This document shows, one piece after another, positions 23,049 through 35,049 of a stretch of 64,000 bases of DNA (positions within the stretch are counted from its first letter, which is position 1; the number at the start of each line of letters is the position of its first letter). Source of the DNA: Brachionus plicatilis (lineage: Eukaryota; Rotifera; Eurotatoria; Ploima; Brachionidae). Below the pieces are notes generated by a model. The model was not told the origin of the DNA, searched no databases, and worked only from the letters and a program-made list of their open reading frames with translations. The stretch spans positions 180,733-244,732 of the forward strand of contig QEOQ01000704.1 of the NCBI GenBank assembly GCA_010279815.1. The letters run 5' to 3'. Position numbers and translations under genes: made by a program.

Positions 23049-26000
23049 CTAAATACTTAAAATTCCAACCAATTTGTCAGATCTACTTGAAAAACCATTC
23101 TCGGGTATTTCTTGTCCTGGCTTAATAATACGAATATTTTCATTATTTATCAAGGAAGATAAATAGCAAAAAGACAATGTTTTTTGTGTATCGTTCTGTG
23201 TCTTGGTACTAAAAAACAACTTAGATAAACTTCTATTCAAATACTTTAAGTGTGTATTCTCCATCTCTGTGTACAAATCATATTTGGCCTTTTTAAGTAT
23301 CAAATTATCAGCGTTGGCTTTTGCATTCTCCACAATTTCTTTAGCTGCATTTTTCACAGATCTTACCACACGAGCTGTTTCAGCTATAGTTAAATTTGTT
23401 AACTTTTCATACTCTGCCTTTTCCTTGTACAAGCCATTCAGCATTCGCACCAGATTGAGATTGTTTATCACCTTTGTAAATTTTATTTGATGAACATACA
23501 GATTATGGAATTTGATGAAATAATCATTTTCGAGTCTTTTTTTAAGCTGTTTTCTGAAAAAGTCGCGCACATTCAAGCGTCTTTCTCGGTAAGATTCGAT
23601 CGAAAATTTTTGTCCAATATTTTGGATTTCACTGAGGCAAACTGATTTTATTATTGATTCAGGATTAGAACCAAATTTTCGATAATGAAGATTCAACTTA
23701 TCAATACTTAAATTAAAAAAAGAATGAAAAGTGGTAAAAATAAACAAATGAAATTCAGCAAGATGATATTTTTTTAAATAAAAAAAATTAATTAATTTTT
23801 TTCTGTCCTGCTATATTGTTTTTACGAAATTTTACGTAATTTTACGAAAATATCGCTAAATTTTAGTAAAATGAAAAATGGCTATTTTCAGAAATTTTTC
23901 TCTTTTTAAGAAAATTCAAATGAAAATCGGCAAAAAAATTAAATCTATATTGATCTTTTAAAAAAGGTAATATCATATAAAATAAATATTCATTCCAGAG
24001 TTGTTTAAAAGTCAAAAGTCTCAAGTCAAATCCAAGTTCGGACATTTTTTTTCTTTTTTTTTTCCAAAATTCCGAGCCAAAGACTTTTATTTATTTTTCA
24101 AGATGAATATAATGACTAGAAAATTCTTAAAGTTTTTTAAAATAATCAATTATCCTAATTTAAAACTTAAAAAAAAAAAAAAATTTAAAGCGTGGACTTT
24201 ATTTTAAGCACTTTTAAGCAATTCTGATTCATTCTATATTTTTTTGAAAGCTATTGATTCTTAGGTAATTAAAAAAGTCGGGTGTCAAGTTATCAAAACA
24301 TAGAAATTATTTTACCTTTAAAAACGTAGAAACAAAAAACATACGTTTTTAAACAAATTAGTCAGTTTTTATGAGCATGTTCTAGAGCATAATGAAGAAC
24401 CTAGAGAAAATTCTATTGAAATCTGCCTAAGCAAGTTATCTACTTTGTTTGGAAACGTACTGTAGATTAAAAAAAAATTTAGAAAAAGAACATCGAATAA
24501 TTCTAAATCTATAGAAATCAAGAATATAGAAAAATGATGGCTAGGTACATAATATAGATACAGTGCTTTTATAAAAGGTCCAGAATGGGCTAAATTTCGT
24601 AAAAAATAATGTAAAGTTTACATTATTTTTAGTAAGCTTACGTAATCTAACGTGAATATTAGTCGGTAAGGTTATAAATTTTACGAAAAAAATTCGTTAG
24701 CTTACATTTTTAAAAAAATGGGGTTTTTGGTGAAAAAAATGTATAATTGGCTTCTTTTCCAAAATATTCAATTAATTTTATCATGAAAAATTTAAAAAAA
24801 TTCAAACCTCATCTTTTCTTAATTAATTTTTCACAAAATTACACAAATTTTGGTAAAATTTTTAAATGAAAACATAAATAATCGAATAATTTTAAAATGC
24901 TAAAAGTAAAATTCAAACAATCTCAAAAAGGCATAAAATCAAAAAATGAATTATTTAATTCTTATAATTAACAGATATTTAAAAACGCTCTTAGATTTAA
25001 TTTATTTGACCAACTTCCAGCGTTTTTTACTATAATTTCCATTACTTTTAATTCAAATTAATTCAAAAAATTTTACAAACTCAGATTGAATAAACTTGTT
25101 TTCTTTTAAACGGCAATGTGAAATTTTAGTACAAAAATTAAAGTACAAAAAGTAAAAACTTATAAATATATTTAAAAAGAATTGTCTTACCTTACTAATA
25201 AGTAAAAACTTAATAATTTTTTCTAATTGTGCAAAACTGGTCCTGCAAAAAGTACAATATTGTACAAATTTGTACAAAAGTATTCCAAGCTTTGCAAAAA
25301 CTCTGCAATTTTCTGTAAAATGCACACCATCGGAAAATCCTTGATTAAACTATGCAATAAATTGCAGAGTTTTTGCAGAGCTTGGAATTCTTTTGTACAA
25401 ATTTGTACAAATTTGTACAATATTGTACTTTTTGAGGACCATTTTTTTTACAATTAGAAAAGAAATTATAAAGTTTTTACTTTTTGTACTGTAATTTTTG
25501 TACTAAAATTTCACATTGCCTTTTAAACCCATTATTATTTTTGATCTTAATATATCTGTGAAATCTCTTTGTAAAAAAATAAAATATAAGATAAATTTAA
25601 TTTAGATGAACAAATTTTTAAACTTCTATATACACTACTAATTCTCATCAATTTTTATTCAAAGCATTTGATATTGTAAAAAAATTGATAAAATTTTTTG
25701 CTTAAAAATTTTTTAAGTCTTTTTGAGATTGTTTGAGTTTTCCTTTTTTCATGATTATGAAATTTTACCAAAAATTGTGTAATTTTACGTAAAATTAAGT
25801 AAGAATTGGTAAGGAATGTTGATTTTTTTTTATACTTCATAATAAATTCATTTAATATTTTGGAAAAGAAGCCAATTCCAATCATTTAGGAACAATTTTA
25901 CTAAGAATTACGTATTTTAATGTAAGCTTATGTAATTTTACGTAAAATTTTATATTCTTACCGACTAACATTCACGTTGGATTACGTAAGCTTTCTATAA

Positions 26001-27862
26001 AAAATGTAAAATTACGAAATTTAAAGTAACTTATTTAAAGTAAATCATTTAAAAAATGTAGTTTTTTAATTTTATTAAGTTGATGGTGTAAAACTTTATT
26101 TATTAGTTTAAACTTTTACTTTAAATAAATTCATCCAGCAACCAGTGGAGAAGTTTATTCTACTTTGACTGCCTAAAAAGTGAAATAAAATAATCTTTTA
26201 TTTATCATTAATTGTATTGGCGTGACATTAGCTTAATAAACGTAAAATTTCGTAATTTTTTTTCATTATTTCATTTTGCTAAAATTGACTGAAAATTTTA
26301 TTAAAACTTCGTAAAATTAATTAATTTTTCTTTTTTTCCCTTTAGTAATTTTCCCTAAATTTACGCAATAAAAAATATTCATCCTTTTTTTGAATACTTA
26401 GTAGCTAAGTTGCTGAATTTCAATCAAGTATTTGATTTTTATATAATTAAAATAAAAATAATACTCTAGCTTATAAAAAATATTGATCCAAATTTTTATT
26501 TGAAGTTTATCTGTTGTATAAACCTTGGTATTCTTCAGTTCAACGGATTGAATGATTTTATTGAATTGAATCAATTTGTACCATGGATAAAAGAAATGAA
26601 GGCCACTATCAAAAGCTTTATCATGTAGCTTACCAGTTATTGAGCTTTGAGCTAATGCAATCTAAAAACAAAATTGTATTTTTTTTTGGATTTAGGATAT
26701 TGACAACAAAATTAAGTTCTAAACAGAGTATAAAACAGACCAGAGTTCCTTTTTTGCTTTTTAAAACAATTTAAGCAAATTTTGGTAAATTAAAAAATTT
26801 TTATGATGGTAAATTTAGCATATTTGCGTAAATTGCTGAAAAAAAAGTGGAACATCACTTTGATTAAGCCTTTTGTACTTTAAAATATTTTTTTCCCTAT
26901 TTTTCGATTTTTATGAATTTTAATTTTATTATATTTTATTCTCTTTATTTTTCTTTCAATGAGTTCCAAAAAATCACTTGAAAATTTTAATCGACTTAAT
27001 CAAAAGAAACTTAAATCTATAAATTTTAAAAAAGGTTTTAAAAAAATTGATAATCTAAAATTGGTTTCTAACATTATTCACGACTTAACTTAAAAAATTG
27101 ACTGACTTCTTGAATGAAAATCTAGTTTTTTAATTTTTTTTTAAACTTTAGTTAAGAAAAATGTAAAATTTTAGTTTAAAAATAAAAAAATTTAATTTTC
27201 TAAATTAGACATTTTTAATGTGAAATAGTTATTTTTTTTCCAAATTAAGTGACTGTAAAAGATTTAATAAATTTCCTTAAATACAAAATATTTTAAAATA
27301 GCTTGGAAATGTGACTTGGCCTCGAAAAAACATCCTATTCGAGTCACAGACTTTAAAAAAGTGACATGAATCTAAGTCTAAAAAATATTCAATATCTTAC
27401 TTGGTCATATTGAACACCATAAAAGAATTTAGGAACTGTATATATTAACAAACCAACTCCGAGTAAAAAAAAATAAATTGAAACTTTTTTTTTAATGAAT
27501 AATTTGGGAAAATGAAATGATACAACCGAATTGTTTTGTTCATTTTGTTCTTGATTATTTGAAACTTCAGGAATAACTGGGTCTTCATTTTTTAGCAAAG
27601 GTCCCAGTTCTTCTGGCTCCGCTGGACCATAATCCTCGTTTTCTTCTATTACTATCGGTTCGATTATTTCCTCTGGATTTTCAATTAAAGGTTTATTCAC
27701 ATTTTCATCATCTGATTCTGAAGCTGAATCAAGCTTTGTTTCAGCTTCTTGAACCGTGCAAAAATTATCAATATCAGAGTAAAAAGCTGATAGTTCTTCC
27801 TCGAAATTCTCGTCATTGTCACTTTTTGAAGATTCTAAATCATTTAGTGGAATTTCATCCAT
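23049..27862 (-). CDS. SPFH/band-7 (stomatin-prohibitin-like) membrane protein, three exons
   Basis: Exons 27401-27862, 26465-26661 and 23049-23706 join in phase into about 438 residues. Residues 1-125 are acidic and Ser/Glu-rich, probably cytosolic. One transmembrane segment (about 130-146, YFFLLGVGLLIYTV) follows, and then an SPFH domain: TGKLHDKAFDSGLHFFYP, IIQSVELKNTKVYTTDKLQI and NPESIIKSVCLSEIQNIGQ. A coiled region rich in Lys, Glu and Ala (about residues 320-370) follows, as expected for oligomerising SPFH proteins. The middle exon is bounded by TTTTTAG|ATTGCA and CTAGA|GTATTA. I do not recognise a named orthologue; the acidic extension before the membrane helix is unlike stomatin or erlin. 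Intron 2 (2758 nt) contains nested transposons. The stop at 23049 could instead follow another splice. Confidence 0.8.
23996..24226. mobile_element. hAT-like CAGAGTTG foldback element, 8-bp TSD
   Basis: It starts CAGAGTTGTTTAAAAGTC and ends AAGCAATTCTG. The flanking direct repeat is ATTCATTC (23988-23995 and 24227-24234). It is non-coding and inserted in intron 2 of the SPFH gene. Confidence 0.82.
24561..26035. mobile_element. TA-type palindromic element interrupted by a nested insertion
   Basis: The left end CAGTGCTTTTATAAAAGGTCC follows a TA. The left-arm segment CTTACGTAATCTAACGTGAA (near 24640) returns as a reverse complement near 25970 (CACGTTGGATTACGTAAGC). The centre has the family-type segment GACCAACTTCCAGCG...ATTAC near 25010-25050. 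A complete GGCAATGTGAAATTTTAG foldback element is inserted at 25112-25520. The outermost right terminus is lost. Confidence 0.65.
25112..25520. mobile_element. Foldback element of the GGCAATGTGAAATTTTAGTAC family, complete copy
   Basis: The termini GGCAATGTGAAATTTTAG and CTAAAATTTCACATTGCC are perfect inverted repeats. The flanking direct repeat is TTTTAAAC (25104-25111 and 25521-25528), an exact 8-bp target duplication. The arms hold GTACAATATTGTAC-like palindromes and TTTGCAGAG blocks. The frames at 25053-25457 on both strands are read-through of the palindrome. A second copy is at 52706. Confidence 0.88.
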
Positions 27863-28299
27863 TTCTAGAACACAAAATTCTAAAATAATGATTTGATACG
27901 TGGATTTGAGGTAAAAAAACGCAATTTTGCTTAATTCAGGATATTTTATATAAAAATTTGTTAAAACCAAAGGTATTAAAAAAAAATAAAATTTTCCGTC
28001 TTTATAATAAAATTAAAATAAAAATTGAAAAAAATTAATTTCACTTTTCAAAGCACCAGAAAATAATTTTAAAAAGAGCAAAATTTTATTTTAACAGTAA
28101 TTATATTTCAATTTTAGAAAGGAGGGTATTTTGAAGAGATTTTGCACATCATTTGCAGACTTTTAAATTCGATTCAACAAACTATGTTGAACAAATTTGG
28201 AATAATTTTAATTTTTATCATTTTTTTTTAAATAAAAAACAAAAATAATTAAAATTGAAATAAAAGAATTTGAATAATTGTTTATTTTTTTAGCGTCTT

Positions 28300-28535
28300 A
28301 TTACTTTTCTTTACGATTTTTACTTTTCGTAAATTTACGAAAAAATTGGTAAATTAATTTCTGATTAAAAGTGAAATAAATTTTTTTAAATTTTCTTTAA
28401 TTTTATTTTTAAAAGCCTGAAAATTGATGTTTTTATGGTCCTTTTGTTTTTTAAAATTTTTACATAAAAAATCTTAAATTTCCGTAAAATTGCGTAATGT
28501 TACCGCAGAGCCACGTTTCAAATCATTACTATAAA
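28300..28535. mobile_element. Fragment of a TA-type palindromic element
   Basis: ACGTAA/TTTACG-rich sequence ends in TTTCAAATCATTACTATAA, resembling a decayed right terminus of the CAGT...TA families. It lies between the SPFH gene and the C2orf69 homologue. The left end was not found. The remaining sequence of this spacer (27863-28622) shows nothing else. Confidence 0.4.
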
Positions 28536-28622
28536 TATTTTTATTCAAAAATTTATTGGAATTTAAAGTCCAATTTATCTCATTAAAATTAAAAGAATTA
28601 AAATTTTTTTTATTGTCATTAT

Positions 28623-29713
28623 TTAAATTAAATTCGGATCAAAATATTTTAAAAGTTCAAAATGCAAATTGACATCATAATCTTCATTTTCTTTGTCCTC
28701 AAAATAATAAATATTTTTTGTATTTACATCATTTTTTTTGAGAAGCTCAATAAAAGTGTAATATTCTTGCACAGCCATGAGTTTTTGACTTTTTAATTGA
28801 TATGGTGTAACAAAGACATAGCATGACCATTTGAATTGTTTTATGCATTGAACAATTTCTTCCAATTTTATCCAGCTGTTCTCGGTGCCCGAGTGACCTC
28901 CGTCCAGCCAAAAAATATGCTTTATTTGAGTCAAAAATTCGTGGACCGACTCATAGTCTGTACTTGGTCGAATTGATGGGCACAATTCTGTACAAAATTG
29001 GTTCAAAACCACACATCCCTTGCTGAAACCACATAAAATAATTGGCAATTTGTCATCAATTTGGTCTTTTTTAGTCGAGGAGTTGTATTCACTTAGAGAT
29101 TTAAAGAGAAGTTTTTTCACGTGATCAATGCAACTAGTTTTATTTGTCCCAGCATCCGCTTGAACTGGCATTGAGTTGAGTTCGCTTTGGTCTGGTTTAG
29201 AGTCCCAAGCATTTGAGATTGTTATTGGTATTCCAAAATCAGTGCATGTGACGAAATTAGAATAACTTCATCAAAAAAAGTTTATTAATCATTGAAAATT
29301 ATGTTTTCTTTTTTAATTTTATACTTAGCAAAGCAATTTAGATGAAAAAAATCGGGTCGGATAATCAAAATGTTTGCAGCTGTCTCCGGACTACTCGAAA
29401 ACTTTTTTTCTAACAAATAGCCAGTTGTTAGCAGATTCCATCTAGTGAATGATTTGCATGTTGAGCTTTTGTTCATTTCATCCTCGTAATTCTTGTATTT
29501 TCTACTTTAAAATTATGCCTATTAGGCTGAAAAAATTGAATAAATTTTTACCTGAATATCACCTCCAAAATAAATAAGATTATAATTGGCTTTAGATTGA
29601 GTGCACTTGATTATTATGACATCATTAAAGCAATCAGAGTTTCCTTCTAGTTGTTTCAATATGACATGGTTTGAATTGTCTTTCGAGCTGCTTAATTCCC
29701 CAACTACAGACAT
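28623..29713 (-). CDS. C2orf69: C2orf69 homologue (UPF0565), three exons
   Basis: The human orthologue is a mitochondria-associated protein with a hydrolase-like fold, needed for normal mitochondrial function; its biochemical activity is unsettled. Exons 29552-29713, 29325-29491 and 28623-29265 give 323 residues. Family blocks: NLIYFGGDIQNY across the first junction, GFSKGCVVLNQ (nucleophile-elbow-like, around residue 188), and HIFWLDGGHSG, followed by VFVTPYQL. Exon 2 was placed at the second of two possible acceptors (ACAAG|AATTAC), because only that one keeps the frame and gives the conserved GDIQNY. Introns are 60 and 59 nt. There is no clear cleavable targeting peptide. Confidence 0.9.
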
Positions 29714-32104
29714 TTCAATTTTTTTCTAGCACTACTACATTTATTTTGTTTTTTTTTTTATTTTAAAATATTTTAATAATTTTTCAATAAATTAGTCATT
29801 AAATTATGAATTCATGAAAATTTCAAATCATAAATTAAAAGCAAATTAAATCTAATTTAACCGTTTAGGCAAATACAGCCAGGTAAGGATTAGAAATTAA
29901 GGTATTCAAATAAATATTTTTTATATCAAATTTTTTTATTTTATAGGAATTTTTTTTTATAAAAAAATGTCTTGAAGTAAATTTTAAATAATGTACAAAA
30001 ATTTTTTAAAATTTTACTATAAATTTTTCTATTATCGTAATTATTCTTTTTTTGTTGTTCAATAAATTTAATAATTTTAAACAATTTATTTTCAATCGAA
30101 TCGAAAATCCAAAAAATAGAGATAAAAAATGTAATGAAGAAGTATGTTCATAATCTTAGAAGGAATTTAACTTTTGATTTAACTACAGAAAATGTAAATG
30201 AATGGATTAATTTTATCAAGATAGATATGATTTTATAAATTGACTTTTAAAAATTCATTCTTTTAACAAATTTAAATAATTTTTTTATATTGAAATTTAA
30301 ATAAATGTTAATCAGTCCGTTGGGTTATGGGACAGTAGCCTGTTGATTCAACCGATTCTATTTTAAAAGAGTTCCAATTTTTGAATCTACTGTGATACAA
30401 ATAAGAAATTAATTAAGACCAGCTTTGACTTCAGAATTGAATTTTAAATTGCTTTAACAAAATTTTTAAAAAAGTTTTGGTTATTTCAAGCAATTATGAA
30501 AATGACTTAATAAAAAGCATTTATTGTAAATTATTAAAAAATAATATTTTTTTTTAGTAAGAATTTAAATTAAGCTTGATTTACCATTGATTAATTTCTA
30601 AGTCTCAATTGATTCTTTAAAAACAGATTATTAATAGTTTGGCTTACTTGAGTATCTCTCCAAAAATTCCGATTCTTCTCTTTGATTTTAATCATATCAA
30701 ATTTTTAATAATACTATTTTTTGTTCTCTTAACCTTTTTGCTTCATTCTTGATATCTGCATCTGTTAAGGATGCTTTAATCTCAGTAAATGGTCTTTCAA
30801 AAAAGTCTAGTTCTTTTCTTTTGGTACATCTGATTCATTCTAAATTTTCGTCATATATAAAAGAATCATTTTCATCACTAAATATTTTTCTGCTGAAAAT
30901 TTGCTAAGTTTCATATTAGTTTTAGTTAAGTTTTAATAAATTGGAAAGCATAATTTCTTTCGGTGAATATTTATTTTATATTTTAATCTACGGGTAATTT
31001 TCTAGATTTAGATAAGGGGATATTTTTTTGAAATAAGAAAACGGGATGATTTTACTATTTGCCGATAAAAAATATATAATATTTTTATTTTTTATTAAAT
31101 GAAAAATTTGATTAAATTTTTTTACTGGTCAGCCTCAAAAACAATTTAGTCTAATCAAACAATTATTTTCAAATAAAATTCAGTTTGATAATAAATTATA
31201 TTTAATAATTAGATTATAAATTATTTTTGTTCCTTAAACAATTTTATTATTAAAAAAAATTACAAAATTAAATAAAAATCTATAAATATTTTCTTAGGAA
31301 TTCAAAATGACTATTATCATATGGTCAAGACTCACTTCTTTTTGATAGACGCAAAATTTTTGCCTTATCAAGCTTCTTGATCTTGGCTTTCTTTAATTGA
31401 TTTTAGATTGATAAAAAAATATAATTTATTAAATATTTTTATTTTCTATTTAATTGAATGAAAAGTTTGCATCATGAATAATTTTTTAGTTGTGAGATTT
31501 AAGGTAAGAACTGAGTAAAATTAAAAGCTTTTTTTTTTTAATAATTCAAAATTTTTAAATTTTTTTTAAAATTTTTTTACTGATCAACTTCAAAAACAAT
31601 TAAGTTTAATCAAACAATTATTATCAAATAAAATTCAGTTAGATAAAGAATTATTTTTAAAATAGACAAGACTTCATAAGATCCTTAGATAAGCTCTCAG
31701 GATTTTTTCTGTGTTCTGGTTGCAATTATTTTTTTTAAGATTGGAAAATAAATTTTAGTCATCAAAACAATTTTTTCATTTTTATTCAAAATGACAAATT
31801 GAGATAAAGAAAAATTAAAAAAAAATTTATTTATACTCAAAAATACTAATAATTTAAATTACAGCTTGATTGAACCGCCATCAAACGATTAAAATTCAAA
31901 TAAAATTATACAATATGTGCTTACTATTCACCTTAGAGGTGGCAAAATATTTTTTAATGAGAATATATAGCGAAATAAAAAAAAAGTGAGAAAAAAAAAA
32001 TAAATAAAAAAAAAAACAAAACGAAACTAAAATTCCACTAAAATGATCTTTAGTACCTGATTTTGAAAATCTACTTTTTATTTAACTAATAACAAATTAG
32101 AAAA
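29714..32104. other. AT-rich spacer with little recognisable content
   Basis: The space between C2orf69 and OSGIN is dominated by A/T runs. No ORF, RNA gene or bounded transposon could be defended, apart from one decayed coding trace listed at 30680-30880. Confidence 0.5.
30680..30880 (-). pseudogene. Decayed coding trace, unidentified
   Basis: Read on the minus strand one frame gives FSDENDSFIYDENLE, a stop, then ELDFFERPFTEIKASLTDAD and KNEAKRLREQKI. The composition is protein-like (charged, amphipathic) and richer than the flanks, but it is broken by stops and has no clear start or splice sites. The family is unknown. Confidence 0.25.
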
Positions 32105-33868
32105 CTAATCCTGCACGCAAATCTCTTCTTTTTTCGAGTTGAGGTCTTTCCAAATTGATGAAGTGATGGCCAGTGCTCCACCGGTACCAAAGCGAACAAA
32201 GTTGTCGCCAATAAGCGGTCCCATTGCATACAAATTTTTAAACCTGCTCGACTCGTGAGTACATTCGTCAATGGAAATGGGGTTTTCTTTGGTATTTAGC
32301 GGTCGCTGGGGATCAACTGCCAATTGACTGTGCACATAGGATGGCAAAAAACTCAAATCAGGCGAATAGCCGATCAGAACGCATGCATAGCTAACTTTTA
32401 TCTCAGTATCCCTCGACAGTCCAGCCAAGCTTTGACCATCATTCCCAAACATCAGACCATCAACACTCTGCTCTCTAGTGCTGGTCAAAACACAAGTTCG
32501 TTTAGAAGTAAAATTTTTTATTTCATGCTCGTCATACAAAGTGTAACTTTGGCTCAAATCAGTCGAAGAGCTGTGGCAACCTTTGGAACTCAACATTTGC
32601 TCATAAACCTTGTGGTACTCGGGGTAGATTTTTTTTGGCAATTTGTTAAATATCAAATTTGGATCATAGACTGACTTTTTGATCACGTGAACAATGCGAA
32701 TGTGGTATTTTTTGGCTAGCAAAATGGCATCAGCGGCGCTCAGCCCGGAGCCCACAATCAACAAAGGCTCCTTTTGCAAGCGGGCCAAATCTTCTTTTAT
32801 TTTGTCTTCCAGTTCCCTCATTGAGCTCAGAATGTATCTGTGATTTTCACCTTTTACATTTAGCCTATTGTGTATGTCACATGCTCCGATGGCGAGCACC
32901 AAGTGTTTGCAGTAGTACTTGAACTCGATCAGATCGCCTTTCTGAGTGAGAGAAGAGGCCTTTTTGCGCTCACGCTTGTCAACTATTCCTGTCACTTCCC
33001 ACAAGCATTCCACATTGGTGGCGCTGTGCACCGACTGAACAGAATTACATGGCACAATGGAACAAGTGGCGTGCGAGTTGTCTGCAGCGTTGAGCACCAG
33101 TTTGCTGCAGCACACTCGCCGCACATTGGTCACAGTGGCGCTATTCAGCAAGTATTTGTCCAGATTTTTTTGCTTCACATAGTCACGGTAATAATTTCTG
33201 ACATCGTTCATCGATGCCCTGGACTCTTCGGCACTCAGAGCTCTTGGCGCGAGCGCTTTGGGCGTGCTTTTGCGAAAAACATTGGCGTTCAGCAGTGAAT
33301 TGTCCTCGGAAAAGTTGGAACTTTTTGAGCTAAAGACCAGACCAGCGTTTACGCTGGACGAGCTTTTGTTTTGTCTTTTCCAATCAGAGTAGACAAGCTC
33401 GGGAAGCTCCATCCATCTAGAAGGACTAATTGTGAGCTGGGAGCCGTCCAGATCGTTCCACGAGCCGCCTGGGCCCGCCGCCTTTCCAATACAAACATGG
33501 TCTATCTCTTTGTTTGGATCGTACTTCCAGTTTAAACAGGACGGCAAGTCCAGTCCAAGATCGGCGTCCGGGTGCTTCAATTTGTCGTACAACAGAGCGA
33601 TTGGGTTGAATGAGCGTCCCTCCAGTCCATTGCTCAAATACTCCAAGTCGTGCTCGACCAGAGACAAGTTGTTGTCCAAGTAGTCTAGTCTGGTCTGCAG
33701 AAACTCATCTGAAATGGCATTTTTGTTGTAGTAGGGCCAGTGGCCTGATAGAAAATATGATAGACACAAACCGGACGGACCATTGCCAATGATCACCACG
33801 TCTTTGTATCCCCCGATCGGTCTATTCACATTTATTGTATTTATTATGGCCGCACAATTAGGCATCAA
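32105..33868 (-). CDS. OSGIN: OSGIN-family FAD-dependent oxidoreductase, intronless
   Basis: Oxidative-stress-induced growth inhibitor family proteins are flavoproteins related to flavin monooxygenases; physiological substrates are unsettled. The 587-residue frame opens with a Rossmann motif VVIIGNGPSGLCLSYFL (GxGxxG at 28-33). It continues with AAGPGGSWNDLDGSQLT and the second dinucleotide-binding motif LLIVGSGLSAADAILLAKKY, and ends with GPLIGDNFVRFGTGGA, a typical C-terminal FAD-contact segment. There are no introns, and the codon usage is visibly more GC-rich than in the spliced neighbours. OSGIN1 versus OSGIN2 cannot be decided here. The ATG at 33868 leaves 27 residues before the Rossmann glycines; the second Met codon is adjacent and equally possible. 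Confidence 0.9.
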   Translation of the reverse strand: MMPNCAAIINTINVNRPIGGYKDVVIIGNGPSGLCLSYFLSGHWPYYNKNAISDEFLQTRLDYLDNNLSLVEHDLEYLSNGLEGRSFNPIALLYDKLKHPDADLGLDLPSCLNWKYDPNKEIDHVCIGKAAGPGGSWNDLDGSQLTISPSRWMELPELVYSDWKRQNKSSSSVNAGLVFSSKSSNFSEDNSLLNANVFRKSTPKALAPRALSAEESRASMNDVRNYYRDYVKQKNLDKYLLNSATVTNVRRVCCSKLVLNAADNSHATCSIVPCNSVQSVHSATNVECLWEVTGIVDKRERKKASSLTQKGDLIEFKYYCKHLVLAIGACDIHNRLNVKGENHRYILSSMRELEDKIKEDLARLQKEPLLIVGSGLSAADAILLAKKYHIRIVHVIKKSVYDPNLIFNKLPKKIYPEYHKVYEQMLSSKGCHSSSTDLSQSYTLYDEHEIKNFTSKRTCVLTSTREQSVDGLMFGNDGQSLAGLSRDTEIKVSYACVLIGYSPDLSFLPSYVHSQLAVDPQRPLNTKENPISIDECTHESSRFKNLYAMGPLIGDNFVRFGTGGALAITSSIWKDLNSKKEEICVQD

Positions 33869-35040
33869 TGGCTTTTTTTTGTTTTTTTTTTGTTGTTGTT
33901 TAAATAAATTTTATTAAATCTAAAATTAAATTTTTTTTTCTTTTTAAATTTATCAACTTTTAAATCTTATCAAACAAAAAATGTTTGAATAACAACCAAA
34001 AAACCTGGGAATAATTAAATGTTCAAAGCTGCTCATAATGCTGCTGAAAAGTGGTGTTACATCACTAGATGGATTGAGACAACGAGCAAACTTTTAGTAA
34101 TCTTTAGAAATCAATCAAGAGACTGAGCACATGTGATTTTAATAAAAAATGTATCTTACATTTTCTTGAAAATAAAAAAAATTTAAAATTTTTTCTTTTG
34201 CCGAATTTAGGTCTATTTATATGTTTGGATCTAGAACTTTAAATAGCTAATATTTACGCTTATCCAATTAGGCCTCCTACTTTGAATAATGATGGAAAAT
34301 TTGGAAAATGAATTTTGCTTTATCAGCCCAGAAACTATGCCAATTTTAGTTTTAGAAACTTCGAATTGCTTTGTCATTATTTAGAATTCAGATTCAACTG
34401 ATTGTCAGTGTTTCCAAGAGAAACTAGAAAAAAGGGGTGGCATCATTTAGAATAAACACTGGATGAAGTAAGCAAGAAATTTTGTGGATTTTGGTTGAAG
34501 AACTTAACCATACAAAGGATTATTATGGCTCGATTCAAATCTTTATATTATGAAATTGTTTTAATTAAATTTTTTGGATTTTAAATTTATTATAATTCAA
34601 TGTAGCAAACAGCTAGATAAAATGGAATATAAATACTGTGATGAATTACTTTCATACTTAATATAAAAAACGGTTAAATGAGTCAACATTTAATTTACTA
34701 AGGAATTTTTAAATTAAAATTAAAATATTTGTCAATTAAACATTTTTTGATAACACAAGGTTTTTTCACTGTTTCTAACACGTTTAAATCATATTACTAG
34801 GCAAAAAAAATAATCTACTAACTTAGAGATAAAGTATTTTACCATGTGTTATTTAATGTGCTCGATTTTGATCTTTAAAAGTTTCTGATCATTTTAAAGC
34901 CTTACTTTTTGAGATTTAAATTGTTTGAAAAAAAAGATTAGTTATCTTTAAATTGCTGTAAATTTGGTTTTCAAAATTATCCACACTTTTAAATATGTGG
35001 TAAAAAAAACTGTATAATCGAACAATTTTCCAAAACAAAA
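33869..35040. other. Spacer upstream of OSGIN, nothing recognised
   Basis: AT-rich DNA that presumably contains the OSGIN promoter. I see no bounded repeat or coding region. Confidence 0.45.
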
Positions 35041-35049
35041 AACATTAAT

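Noticed and set aside
25053..25457. Overlapping ORFs on both strands with similar peptides
   Set aside because: The arms of an inverted-repeat element read in opposite directions give similar peptides; not genes.
26170..26235. Possible SPFH-gene exon between an AG and a GT on the minus strand
   Set aside because: Its phase does not fit exon 1, and the true middle exon (26465-26661) joins exons 1 and 3 perfectly without it.
27305..27350. Short hairpin with TTCGA that might be part of a tRNA
   Set aside because: No cloverleaf, no acceptor stem and no A/B boxes could be arranged around it; no tRNA gene was found in the window.
29492..29500. First available acceptor for C2orf69 exon 2 (TAG before AAAATAC)
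   Set aside because: It breaks the frame; the acceptor a few bases on keeps phase and restores the conserved GDIQNY.
32086..33792. Plus-strand ORFs across OSGIN
   Set aside because: Shadows of the OSGIN frame with no domain features.
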